NCBI RefSeq assembly: GCF_014897675.1
Contig: NZ_JABUXU010000001.1
Span: forward strand, 248,001-312,000
Source: Advenella sp. FME57
GTDB lineage: Bacteria > Pseudomonadota > Gammaproteobacteria > Burkholderiales > Burkholderiaceae_B
Reading direction: 5' to 3'
Length of the DNA: 64,000 nucleotides
The notes under the pieces are model-generated. The model was not told the origin of the DNA. It made no database searches and saw only the letters and a program-made list of their open reading frames with translations. Numbering within the stretch: position 1 is the stretch's first letter; every line of letters begins with the position of its first letter. Shown piece after piece: positions 36,441 to 44,849 of the stretch. A program made the position numbers and the translations under genes.

Positions 36441-37472
36441 ATGAAATCTCTCTCTATCCTAACTCAGGCGCTCACGTGCGCTGGTGTTCTTTGTGGCGCT
36501 CAGGCCTATGCCGCAGGTGAAGTCAATATCTACACGACACGCGAGCCCAAGCTGATCCAGCCCATTCTGGACAACTTTACCAAGGAAACCGGCATCAAGA
36601 CCAATACGGTTTTCATGAAAGATGGCCTGGTCGAGCGCGTAAAGAGCGAAGGTGAGCGTTCACCCGCCGACCTGCTCATGATGGTCGATTACGGTAACCT
36701 GATTGATCTGGTGAATGCCGGCATTACCCAACCGGTGCAATCGGATGCGCTGAACCAGGCCGTTCCGGCCAGTTTGCGTGATCCAGGCAACCAATGGTTT
36801 GCGTTGTCGACACGGGCCCGGGTGTTGTATGCCGCTAAAGACCTGAACCTGGACAAGTTTACTTATGAAGAACTGGCCGATCCCAAGTGGAAAGGCAAGG
36901 TATGCATCCGCTCGGGCCAGCATCCATACAATACCAGCCTTTTTGCTGCAATCATTGCCCATGACGGCGCCGAAAAAGCACAGGCCTGGCTCAAAGGCGT
37001 CAAGGCCAACCTGGGCCGTAAGGCAGCCGGCGGCGACCGTGACGTTGCCAAAGATATTCTTGGCGGGATATGCGACATCGGCATTGCCAATTCTTACTAT
37101 GTCGGCCAGATGCGCAATGCAAAGCCCGATTCGGACCAACATAAATGGGGCAATGCAATCAAAGTTATTCTACCGACCTTTGCCGGCAGCAAAGAAGGCG
37201 GCACCCATGTCAATGTGAGCGGCGCAGCCATCGCCAAACACTCAGCCAACAAGGACAACGCAGTCAAACTGCTAGAATATCTGACTTCGGAAAAAGCGCA
37301 GGGTCTGTATGCTAGCGCCAATTACGAATACCCGGTACGCCAGGGCGTACAACTGGATCCGACGGTAGCCAGCTTCGGTGCATTGAAAGCCGACACCCTG
37401 CCATTGGCAGACATTGCCCAGCACCGTAAGCAAGCCAGCGAACTGGTCGACCAAGTCGGGTTCGATCAATAA
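36441..37472 (+). CDS. fbpA: Ferric-iron ABC transporter binding protein
   Basis: A 343-residue periplasmic iron-binding protein of the FbpA/FutA/AfuA family. The signal peptide ends near residue 25 (CGAQAYAAGE), and the mature protein begins VNIYTTREPKLIQPILDNF. The tyrosine cluster needed to bind Fe3+ is visible as NSYYVGQM, with further Tyr near the N-terminus; HPYNTSLFAA is typical of the family. It is first in a binding protein-permease-ATPase operon behind a Fur box. A terminator-like structure separates it from the permease gene. The gene symbol is by family; the exact iron form carried is not shown. Confidence 0.92.
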   Translation: MKSLSILTQALTCAGVLCGAQAYAAGEVNIYTTREPKLIQPILDNFTKETGIKTNTVFMKDGLVERVKSEGERSPADLLMMVDYGNLIDLVNAGITQPVQSDALNQAVPASLRDPGNQWFALSTRARVLYAAKDLNLDKFTYEELADPKWKGKVCIRSGQHPYNTSLFAAIIAHDGAEKAQAWLKGVKANLGRKAAGGDRDVAKDILGGICDIGIANSYYVGQMRNAKPDSDQHKWGNAIKVILPTFAGSKEGGTHVNVSGAAIAKHSANKDNAVKLLEYLTSEKAQGLYASANYEYPVRQGVQLDPTVASFGALKADTLPLADIAQHRKQASELVDQVGFDQ

Positions 37473-37491
37473 TTACCGCTTATTGCGCTCT

Positions 37492-37556
37492 GAGAACGGA
37501 AAGCCAGGCACTCGTGTCAGGCACTGGTCAACGCCGACCAACCGTTCTCTTTTTTG
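37492..37556 (+). terminator. Terminator-like structure between fbpA and fbpB
   Basis: GAGAACGG (37492-37499) pairs with CCGTTCTC (37542-37549), followed directly by TTTTTT. The 42-base interior contains a further small hairpin (GGTC/GACC). The long loop makes efficiency uncertain, but the position just after the binding-protein gene parallels the ugpB terminator. Confidence 0.6.
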
Positions 37557-37610
37557 TATTTTCCTGTCTGGCGGGCATCAAGCCCGCCGCATGCGTTTGG
37601 TAAACTCGGT

Positions 37611-39275
37611 ATGGCCACCCCTTCTTCTGCCGCCTTGACCGCTACCCGTCGCTGGTCACCCAGTCAGTGGATAGCTGCCGCCCTGGCGTTGTGCGTTCTG
37701 GCACCGGTGCTGGTGCTGACCGCGCTGGCCGTATCCGGCGAGACCGGCCACTGGCTGAACCTGTTGCATAATGTGCTTCCTGTCTCGTTATCGAACACCG
37801 TGCTTCTGCTGCTGGGCGTGGGTGTCCTGAGTGCACTGATCGGCGGCGGCAGCGCATGGCTGACGACCGCTTATCTGTTTCCCACCCGCCGGCTGGTAAC
37901 CTGGGGCCTGTTGTTACCCCTGGCCGTGCCCACGTATATCATGGCGTTCGCTTATCTGGATGTGCTTCACCCGCTGGGACCAATTCAAACCTTGATCCGC
38001 GACCTGCTGGGCTATGACTCACCGCGCCAATTCCGGCTACCCGACCTGCGCTCCATGGCTGGCGCCATCCTTTTGCTGGGGCTGGTGTTGTATCCGTATG
38101 TCTATTTAAGTGTCCGGGTCATGTTCATGACGCAGGCTGCCAGTCTGCTGGAAGCGGCCAGAACATTGGGATGCTCGCGTCGTGAAGCCTTCTGGCGCGT
38201 TGTGGTGCCCCTGGCTCGTCCAGCCATGGCGGTAGGCTTGAGCCTGGTGCTGCTGGAGACGCTGAACGATGTAGGCGCTTCAGAATTTCTCGGCATCCAG
38301 ACCATGACCATTTCCATTTATACAACCTGGATCACCCGGTCCAATCTGGAGGGCGCAGCGCAAATTGCGATTGTCATGCTGGCCGTGGTAACGCTGCTGA
38401 TTTATATGGAACGCTACGCCCGGCGTCGCCAACGCTATGCCATCACCCAGCGCATGCACCCGATACAACCCGTGCAGCTGCGCGGCGTTGCTGCCCTTGT
38501 CGCCATGTTGTTGGGCTGGTTCCCCATCATTACCGGCTTTATCATCCCCTTCTGGTTTCTGGTGAACGAATCGATCAAGCGCCTGTCGTCGCTGCAAGCA
38601 GTGTCAATGGAGCTGCTCAGCGCCACATACAACACGGTATCCGTGTCGCTGCTAGCCACTGTCGTCACCATCTGCTGCGGGTTGATCATCGCCTGGTCTG
38701 CGCGTCATGCTCGTAGCGGCACCGCACGCTTGCTTGCCCGTTGCAGTAGCCTAGGCTATGCCATCCCAGGCACCGTCCTGGCCACTGGACTGCTGATTCC
38801 CTATTCGTGGTTTGATCAACTCATTTCAGGCGCCATGAACGTGCTAGCCGGCATTCCTCCGCAGTTGTATATCATGGGCTCGGCAGCCGGCATTGTCTTG
38901 GCCTATACGCTGCGCTTTCTGGCCATTTCGGTTGGCAGCATTGAATCGGGCCTGGCCCGGATTCCCCCATCGCTAGAACAGGCATCGCGCAGTCTGGGAC
39001 ACAGTGCATTTCGCAGTTTCCTGCGTGTTCACTTTCCGTTGCTGCGTCCGGCGCTGGGCGCAGCGGCTCTGCTGATTTTTGTGGATGCCATGAAAGAGTT
39101 GTCGGCTACACTGCTGCTGCGTCCGCTCAATTTTGAAACCCTGTCAACATGGCTATATGCCGAGGCGGCACGTGGCACCTATGACGAAGGGGCGATTGCC
39201 GCTCTGATTATTGTATTTGCCGGCCTGATTCCGGTGATCTTGCTGGCCCGTACCCAATTGAAGGCAAACTACTGA
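37611..39275 (+). CDS. fbpB: Ferric-iron ABC transporter permease (fused two-domain)
   Basis: A 554-residue inner-membrane protein with about twelve hydrophobic segments made of two permease halves, as is usual for FbpB/SfuB. Each half has a coupling loop: SLLEAARTLGCSRREAFWRV near residue 180 and SLEQASRSLGHSAFRSFLRV near residue 460. The ATG at 37611 (MATPSSAALTATRRW) gives a short cytoplasmic N-terminus. Its stop overlaps the ATPase start (TGATG), so the two are translationally coupled. Confidence 0.93.
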   Translation: MATPSSAALTATRRWSPSQWIAAALALCVLAPVLVLTALAVSGETGHWLNLLHNVLPVSLSNTVLLLLGVGVLSALIGGGSAWLTTAYLFPTRRLVTWGLLLPLAVPTYIMAFAYLDVLHPLGPIQTLIRDLLGYDSPRQFRLPDLRSMAGAILLLGLVLYPYVYLSVRVMFMTQAASLLEAARTLGCSRREAFWRVVVPLARPAMAVGLSLVLLETLNDVGASEFLGIQTMTISIYTTWITRSNLEGAAQIAIVMLAVVTLLIYMERYARRRQRYAITQRMHPIQPVQLRGVAALVAMLLGWFPIITGFIIPFWFLVNESIKRLSSLQAVSMELLSATYNTVSVSLLATVVTICCGLIIAWSARHARSGTARLLARCSSLGYAIPGTVLATGLLIPYSWFDQLISGAMNVLAGIPPQLYIMGSAAGIVLAYTLRFLAISVGSIESGLARIPPSLEQASRSLGHSAFRSFLRVHFPLLRPALGAAALLIFVDAMKELSATLLLRPLNFETLSTWLYAEAARGTYDEGAIAALIIVFAGLIPVILLARTQLKANY

Positions 39276-39991
39276 TGCACCCAACCCCCATTTTGCAAAT
39301 CAATGACATTCGGCTGGGCTATAAACATGACCACCGGATGAAGGTGGTTGTCGACGGCTACACGATGCAGGTGCCTGCGGGTGAAATCGTGTGCCTGCTG
39401 GGGCCGTCCGGCTGCGGAAAAACCACGGTCCTGCGCGCCATCGCTGGATTCGAGCCGGTCTACGCAGGGCAGATTCTGCTCGACGGCCAGGTCATCGCCG
39501 AACCCGGTCGCATGATCGAACCGGAACATCGCCGCATTGGCATGATGTTCCAGGATTATGCTCTGTTTCCGCATCTGACGATTGAACAGAATGTCGAGTT
39601 TGGCCTGCGCAGACAAACACAACAAGCGCGCAGACAGCGGGTGGATGAATTGCTGGAGCTGGTACGTCTGTCTGATCTGCGTGACCGCTACCCGCACGAA
39701 CTTTCCGGTGGCCAGCAACAACGCATTGCACTGGTGCGCTCACTGGCGCCCTCGCCCAAATTGCTGTTGCTGGATGAAGCCTTTTCCAATCTGGATACGG
39801 AAATTCGCCGGCAACTGGTTGTAGAGGTGCGCAGTATTCTGAAGAACAGCGGCATCAGCGCCATTCTGGTCACACACAATCTGGAAGAAGCCGAAGCCAT
39901 TGCTGATCATATCGGCACGATGAAAGATGGCAAGCTGCAGGCCTGGCGTCGTATGGACAAGACGCCAACCGAATGGCAGAGCTATAGTTGA
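39275..39991 (+). CDS. fbpC: Ferric-iron ABC transporter ATPase, short form
   Basis: A 238-residue ATPase with Walker A GPSGCGKTTVLRAIAGF, Q-loop MFQDYALFPHLTI, signature ELSGGQQQRIALVRSL, Walker B LLLLDEAFSNLD and H-loop ILVTHNLEEAEAIAD. Typical FbpC proteins are about 350 residues, with a C-terminal TOBE/regulatory domain; this one stops soon after the nucleotide-binding domain. The reading frame ends cleanly, with no sign in the next 300 bases of a lost C-terminal domain, so it looks like a natural short version. Confidence 0.92.
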   Translation: MHPTPILQINDIRLGYKHDHRMKVVVDGYTMQVPAGEIVCLLGPSGCGKTTVLRAIAGFEPVYAGQILLDGQVIAEPGRMIEPEHRRIGMMFQDYALFPHLTIEQNVEFGLRRQTQQARRQRVDELLELVRLSDLRDRYPHELSGGQQQRIALVRSLAPSPKLLLLDEAFSNLDTEIRRQLVVEVRSILKNSGISAILVTHNLEEAEAIADHIGTMKDGKLQAWRRMDKTPTEWQSYS

Positions 39992-40293
39992 CCGGCAAAT
40001 CGGGTAATGGCCAGGTAGACATGGTCTGCTCACCGACATCGGGACGTTGTCCTTGCACCGTGTTGGTGGACAACATTTTCAAGTCATTTGTGGTACCACA
40101 GCACCACATACGGGATAATTCAAAGGATGGAAGTTCTGGACCGATGCACGGCCCACATCTCGGCGAGGAATATCAAAGGCGCTTAAGCGGCCATTGTCTG
40201 CCCGCCCTCACCGCCTGGTGCTCGACCGCTTGCGGCATCGCCCACAAGCGCCGCTCGGCAGTTGCATCAGCCTGACGGCAGCCAAGCCGGCGA
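39992..40293. other. 302-base convergent region, fbpC / ntrC
   Basis: Contains the hairpin annotated at 40046-40080, a perfect 12-base palindrome TGTGGTACCACA (40089-40100), and otherwise no coding signal that I can support. Both flanking genes end here. Confidence 0.55.
40046..40080 (+). terminator. Candidate terminator of the iron-transport operon
   Basis: GTTGTC (40046-40051) pairs with GACAAC (40069-40074), with an inner CACC/GGTG stem, followed by ATTTTC. The T run is short, so confidence is limited. It lies about 55 bases past the ATPase stop. Confidence 0.42.
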
Positions 40294-41859
40294 TCAAAGA
40301 TTCTCTATTCCCAGTTCCTTGAGCTTTCGGGTCACCGTGTTGCGGCCGATACCCAGTCTGGCGGCGGCGTCGATACGTCGCCCCCGACAATTTTCCAGCG
40401 TTGTTGTGAGCACAATCCGCTCGAACTCCTGCGTCAGATGCGCCATGATGTCCTTTTCATTGCTTTGCAGGCGTTGCTGAACCTCAAACTCCAGTTTGTC
40501 CAGCCAATTCGATTGACTGTTATCGCTCCCCGGCAGCGGCGCATGGGACAAAGGGCCTGCGGCTGCAGCAGTGGGTGCCGAAGACCAATGCGTCGTCGTA
40601 TCCGAGGCGCCGCCGACACTGCCTGGTGTCGGCGCCACGCCGTCCGACGCACGTTCCGTCCTTGGCGAAAAGCTCAGGCTTGCCATCAGCTCTGGCGGCA
40701 GATCGTTCCTATCGATCCGCTGAGCCGGCGACATGACAGTGAGCCAATGACAAAAATTCTCCAGCTGGCGCACGTTGCCCGGAAAATCGAATTGCTGAAG
40801 AATATCCAGCGCCTCCGCGCTCAATTGCTTGGGCGCCACGCCCAGACTGCTGGCCGCGACCTTGAGAAAATGCGCTGCCAGCTGACCGATATCTTCTCGA
40901 CGCTCACGCAATGGCGGCACCCGCAAGCGGATGACATTCAGCCGATGGAACAGATCTTCACGAAAGGTGCCCTGCTCGACCCGCACCTCAAGCGGCTGAT
41001 GGGTCGCCGCAATAATGCGTACGTCCACACTTACCGGCTGGGAGCCGCCGATTCTGTAGAAGTTGCCTTCGGCGAGCACCCGCAGAAGGCGGGTTTGCAA
41101 CTCCAGCGGCATGTCGCCGATTTCGTCCAGGAACAGCGTCCCGCCATTGGCCTCTTCAAAACGGCCGCGGCGCTGTGCGCTGGCGCCTGTAAACGAACCG
41201 CGCTCATGCCCGAACAGTTCCGCTTCAAGCAGGTCACGGGGAATGGCCGCCGCATTCAGTGCAACAAAAGGCTTGCCCGCCCGCGTGCCATGCTTGTGCA
41301 CAGCGCGGGCAATCAATTCCTTGCCGGTGCCGGACTCACCCGTAATCAGCACGGTGACCTTGGAGGGCGCCAGGCGGCCAATGGCGCGGAAAATTTCCTG
41401 CATCTGCCTGGACGCCGATTGGGTCATCATCTTGTCGTAATCGGCGGCCAGCGCCGGCGCCAGGACGCTTTGTTCCACGACATGTTCCGCGTTTTCACGA
41501 CCATGTTCGTATGCCCGCTCAATCAGCGCCACCGCTTCATTCACATCAAACGGCTTGACCAGATAGTCAAACGCGCCTTCATGAAAAGCCGTCACTGTAC
41601 TGTCCAGATCGGTATAGGCTGTCATCACAATGACCGGCAAATCTGCCGCTCGCTGTTTGATCGCCTTGAGCAGATCAATCCCTGACATATCCGGCATGCG
41701 GATATCCGTAACCAGTACATCAGGTCGTTCCGTTTGCAATGCATCGAGCACGTCTCTGGCCCGTTCAAAACAGGTCGGCGCCATCCCTGCACGCTGCAGC
41801 GCCTTGTCCAGCACCCAGCGAATGGCCTGATCATCGTCGACAACCCAGATTGTTTTCAT
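40294..41859 (-). CDS. ntrC: Nitrogen regulator NtrC (NR-I), sigma-54 activator
   Basis: A 521-residue enhancer-binding protein. The receiver domain has the phospho-acceptor Asp52 (VTDIRMPDMSG). The AAA+ domain has Walker A GESGTGKE (173-180), a sigma-54 contact loop reading GSFTGA (221-226) in place of the usual GAFTGA, Walker B GGTLFLDEIGD and the arginine-finger region FREDLFHRLNVIRL. A Ser/Thr/Ala/Pro-rich linker of about 60 residues leads to a Fis-type helix-turn-helix (NCRGRRIDAAARLGIGRNTV). It overlaps ntrB by 4 bases. E. coli NtrC is 469 residues; the long linker explains the difference. Confidence 0.96.
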   Translation of the reverse strand: MKTIWVVDDDQAIRWVLDKALQRAGMAPTCFERARDVLDALQTERPDVLVTDIRMPDMSGIDLLKAIKQRAADLPVIVMTAYTDLDSTVTAFHEGAFDYLVKPFDVNEAVALIERAYEHGRENAEHVVEQSVLAPALAADYDKMMTQSASRQMQEIFRAIGRLAPSKVTVLITGESGTGKELIARAVHKHGTRAGKPFVALNAAAIPRDLLEAELFGHERGSFTGASAQRRGRFEEANGGTLFLDEIGDMPLELQTRLLRVLAEGNFYRIGGSQPVSVDVRIIAATHQPLEVRVEQGTFREDLFHRLNVIRLRVPPLRERREDIGQLAAHFLKVAASSLGVAPKQLSAEALDILQQFDFPGNVRQLENFCHWLTVMSPAQRIDRNDLPPELMASLSFSPRTERASDGVAPTPGSVGGASDTTTHWSSAPTAAAAGPLSHAPLPGSDNSQSNWLDKLEFEVQQRLQSNEKDIMAHLTQEFERIVLTTTLENCRGRRIDAAARLGIGRNTVTRKLKELGIENL

Positions 41860-42995
41860 ACTTGCTCCAACGGTAACAACATTCTGAACTCGGTATGACC
41901 CGGTTCTGAATCAAATTCGATAAGTCCGCCGTGCTGATGCACCAGCTCCTGGGCCAGGCTCAGCCCCAGCCCGGTGCCTTCTGCGCGGCCAGTGACCAGG
42001 GGGTGGAAAATCCTGTCTTTCAATTGCTTGGGAACGCCTGCGCCGTTATCTACGACAGAGACCACCACCACCAGGCGGTGCACCTTATTGAGCAGATAAA
42101 ATTTATTCAGTATGCGAGTGCGCAGTGTCAGCAGCGGCCCGACGTGCTCCAGGCTATCGTCGGCACGTTCAATAAAGCCATTGTCTGCAGAGGTTTCGTG
42201 CTCGCTGTCGGACAGCAATCGCGACGGCAAATCGCCAAGCAACGACTGCGCAGCGTTGCGCGCCAGATTCAGGTAGGCCTGCACCAATTTGGCCATATCG
42301 GCTTTCATATCCGGCACCGACGCATCGTAATCTTTCACAATCGCGATGCGATCCTGATATTCTGCCTTGATCAGTGCATGCACCCGTTCGCATACCTCAT
42401 GGATATTGATCACCGACAGGGACAACTGCGACTGCCTCGGGCGGATCAGACGATCCACCAGACCCTGCAGGCGGTCGGCTTCATCAATAATGACCTGCGT
42501 ATACTCCTTGAGCGGGGGATCCTGCAGCTCCATTTCCAGCAACTGTGCCGCACCACGCAAGCCGCCCAGCGGATTTTTGACTTCATGAGCCAGGTTGCGA
42601 AAAGTGTCCTTGTAGATCTCGATTTCGTGAAACAGCCGCTCGTTGCGCTCGGCCAGCGCATGCTGTTCGAACTCACGTATTTCAATCAATATGCGCCACG
42701 GCATAGCCTCCAGGCGGGTCAGCGTCACATTGGCAGGCACGCTTTCCAGAGGCTTGCGCAACGTCAGCGTCAGGCGCACGCTCGAGAGTTTTCTGCCCGA
42801 TACGTAATCGAGCGCCTTGTTGAAGGCTTCAGCATCGGTAAACAAATCTACAGCGGCCGATCTTTCCAGAGATTTGAGCGATCGCTCCAGCAGGTCCTGG
42901 GCGGCGCTATTGATATGCAGGAGACGTCCATCGTCATCCACCAGCAAAACGGATGTGGCAAGAAGATCGTATGCGTCTGTGAGTTTCGTTGCCAT
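41856..42995 (-). CDS. ntrB: Nitrogen regulation histidine kinase NtrB (NR-II)
   Basis: A 379-residue cytosolic kinase/phosphatase that controls NtrC in response to PII. A PAS domain is at about 8-115, the H-box is NLAHEVKNPLGGLRGAAQLL, and the ATP-binding domain has NLARNAAQSLLG, DNGAGVPKQLKDRIF and GTGLGLSLAQELVHQHGG. I chose the ATG at 42995 because an AGGA lies 6 bases upstream; a GTG seven codons earlier is also open. It lies 190 bases downstream of glnA, with a compact hairpin in the gap. Confidence 0.95.
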   Translation of the reverse strand: MATKLTDAYDLLATSVLLVDDDGRLLHINSAAQDLLERSLKSLERSAAVDLFTDAEAFNKALDYVSGRKLSSVRLTLTLRKPLESVPANVTLTRLEAMPWRILIEIREFEQHALAERNERLFHEIEIYKDTFRNLAHEVKNPLGGLRGAAQLLEMELQDPPLKEYTQVIIDEADRLQGLVDRLIRPRQSQLSLSVINIHEVCERVHALIKAEYQDRIAIVKDYDASVPDMKADMAKLVQAYLNLARNAAQSLLGDLPSRLLSDSEHETSADNGFIERADDSLEHVGPLLTLRTRILNKFYLLNKVHRLVVVVSVVDNGAGVPKQLKDRIFHPLVTGRAEGTGLGLSLAQELVHQHGGLIEFDSEPGHTEFRMLLPLEQV

Positions 42996-43134
42996 TGGGA
43001 GTCCTGAAGTATCCACGCTGCATAAAGCGAGATGATTGACTAAGCGTCATCCTTCCGGCCCGAAGCGGCCATGCGTGCCGGATTCAGCCTTAAGGCGACA
43101 GATGCCAGTCTGCCATGGGAGAAACAATCGGGCC

Positions 43135-43152
43135 GGATGGCGAACGCCATCC
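43135..43152. repeat. Inverted repeat between glnA and ntrB
   Basis: GGATGGCGAACGCCATCC is a perfect 18-base palindrome, about 34 bases past the glnA stop. No T run follows on the minus strand. In enterics an attenuating terminator lies between glnA and glnL, so this hairpin may serve to reduce ntrBC expression relative to glnA; this is inference. Confidence 0.5.
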
Positions 43153-43185
43153 CCCTTTCAGGTATGACAGGCCCGTATGCAGCAG

Positions 43186-44598
43186 TTACACCGAATAGTA
43201 CAGATCGTATTCGACCGGATGCGGTGTCATACGTAGACGGGTCACTTCCTGCATTTTCAGATCAATGTATGCATCCAGCATATCGTTGCTGAAGACACCA
43301 CCGCGGGTCAGGAACTCGCGATCTGTGTCCAGTGCGGCCAGTGCTTCTTCCAGCGACGTGGCAACGGTCGGGATTTTCTTGTCTTCTTCAGGCGGCAAAT
43401 CGTATAGGTTTTTGTCTGCAGGATCGCCAGGATGAATCTTGTTCTGCACACCGTCCAGGCCGGCCATCATCAGCGCAGAGAACGCCAGATACGGGTTGGC
43501 CAGCGGATCGGGAAAGCGCGCTTCGATACGACGGCCTTTCGGATTTCCTACATAAGGAATGCGAATCGAGGCAGAACGATTACGGGCTGAATAAGCCAGT
43601 TTGACCGGGGCTTCATAGTGCGGCACCAGACGCTTGTAGGAATTGGTGCCTGGATTGGTAATCGCATTGAGCGCACGGGCATGCTTGATGATACCGCCGA
43701 TATAGAACAAGGCGAACTCGGACAAACCGGCATAACCATTACCCGCGAACAGGTTCTGGCCATCTTTCCAGATTGACTGGTGAACGTGCATGCCTGAACC
43801 GTTATCGCCAAACAGCGGTTTGGGCATGAATGTCGCGGTTTTGCCGTACATATGCGCTACATTATGCACAGTGTATTTCAGAATCTGGTTCCAGTCTGCA
43901 CGCTGAACCAGTGTAGAGAACTGGGTACCGATTTCCAGCTGACCGGCGCCGGCCACCTCATGATGGTGGATTTCTACCGGCACGCCCTGCTCTTCCAGAA
44001 TCAGGCTCATTTCGGAACGCAGGTCGGCGAAGGAATCAACCGGTGAAACAGGCACATAGCCGCCTTTGACGCGCGGGCGGTGTCCCAGATTGCCAGACTC
44101 CGACTCAGTGCCTGATGACCATGGCGCTTCGTCGGATTTGATTTTGAACGAGCAGCCAGACATATCGTCGGTCCAGGTGATGCCGTCAAAAACAAAGAAT
44201 TCCGGCTCAGGACCGAAGTAAGCGGTGTCGCCCAGGCCGCTGGATTTGAGGTAGGCTTCGGCACGCTTGGCCAAAGAACGTGGATCGCGATCATATCCTT
44301 TCAGATCGGACGGTTCAACCACGTCGCAGGTCATAATCAGCGTCGGTTCTTCACGGAATGGATCCAGACGGGCAGATTTGGCATCAGGAACCAGCAGCAT
44401 ATCGGAAGCCTCAATGCCTTTCCAGCCCGCAATGGACGAACCATCAAAAGCCTGACCGGATTCGAACTTGTCTTCGTCCAGCAGTTTAGACGGAATGGTC
44501 ATATGGTGTTCTTTACCGACCGTATCCGTAAACCGGAAATCGACAAAAGTCACTTCACGATCACCAATCAGCTTTAGAACGTCTTGAGGGGTTGTCAT
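43186..44598 (-). CDS. glnA: Glutamine synthetase, type I
   Basis: Makes glutamine from glutamate, ammonia and ATP; a dodecamer in the cytoplasm. The 470-residue protein begins [20 protein letters not shown]. It has the metal/ATP motifs [31 protein letters not shown] and [16 protein letters not shown], and the adenylylation motif NLYDLPPEE with Tyr399, so activity should be controlled by GlnE. An upstream in-frame extension to 44817 is rejected because it runs across the promoter and NtrC sites. It is the first gene of glnA-ntrB-ntrC. Confidence 0.98.
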   Translation of the reverse strand: MTTPQDVLKLIGDREVTFVDFRFTDTVGKEHHMTIPSKLLDEDKFESGQAFDGSSIAGWKGIEASDMLLVPDAKSARLDPFREEPTLIMTCDVVEPSDLKGYDRDPRSLAKRAEAYLKSSGLGDTAYFGPEPEFFVFDGITWTDDMSGCSFKIKSDEAPWSSGTESESGNLGHRPRVKGGYVPVSPVDSFADLRSEMSLILEEQGVPVEIHHHEVAGAGQLEIGTQFSTLVQRADWNQILKYTVHNVAHMYGKTATFMPKPLFGDNGSGMHVHQSIWKDGQNLFAGNGYAGLSEFALFYIGGIIKHARALNAITNPGTNSYKRLVPHYEAPVKLAYSARNRSASIRIPYVGNPKGRRIEARFPDPLANPYLAFSALMMAGLDGVQNKIHPGDPADKNLYDLPPEEDKKIPTVATSLEEALAALDTDREFLTRGGVFSNDMLDAYIDLKMQEVTRLRMTPHPVEYDLYYSV

Positions 44599-44657
44599 AC
44601 TATCTCCATGAGTAATGTCCAATGACAGGGCCTGAGCCGGCCGTATACCGTACTTAA

Positions 44658-44675
44658 AAGCAAGTATCATGCCAG
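44658..44675 (-). promoter_or_regulatory. Predicted sigma-54 promoter of glnA
   Basis: On the minus strand CTGGCATGATACTTGCTT matches the sigma-54 consensus (TGGCAC-N5-TTGC) with one substitution in the -24 element, an intact GG and GC, and correct 5-base spacing. Transcription would start near 44648, leaving a leader of about 50 bases before the glnA ATG at 44598. Confidence 0.82.
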
Positions 44676-44714
44676 CTTTTGTGACCGGATGCGTGGCAGA
44701 CTTGTGATTTGCAC

Positions 44715-44729
44715 GCACTATTTTAGAGC
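44715..44729 (-). promoter_or_regulatory. Predicted promoter-proximal NtrC site
   Basis: GCACTATTTTAGAGC matches the NtrC pattern GCACY-N5-RGTGC with one mismatch. Its centre is about 74 bases upstream of the predicted sigma-54 start site. Confidence 0.6.
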
Positions 44730-44745
44730 CTGAAATTATTCTATA

Positions 44746-44762
44746 TGCACTTAATTGGTGCC
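44746..44762 (-). promoter_or_regulatory. Predicted distal NtrC site
   Basis: TGCACTTAATTGGTGCC contains GCACT-N5-GGTGC, a full match to the NtrC dimer site. Its centre is 32 bases from that of the proximal site, the same separation as the paired NtrC sites at E. coli glnAp2. A further inverted half-site (GCACCAAT, 44777-44784) mirrors ATTGGTGC at 44754-44761. Confidence 0.75.
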
Positions 44763-44849
44763 TTGTGGCAAAAAACGCACCAATAATGTACAGACGCAGC
44801 CCGAAGTAAAGAAACAACTGACTGTTATGTGAGCGCGGGAAACAAGCCT

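Noticed and set aside
40089-40100. Perfect palindrome TGTGGTACCACA between convergent fbpC and ntrC
   Set aside because: No promoter lies nearby in this convergent region, so an operator role is unsupported. Left as a note only.
43186-44817. Extended glnA frame with 73 extra N-terminal residues
   Set aside because: The extension covers the sigma-54 promoter and NtrC sites and does not resemble glutamine synthetase; the ATG at 44598 gives the normal 470-residue enzyme.
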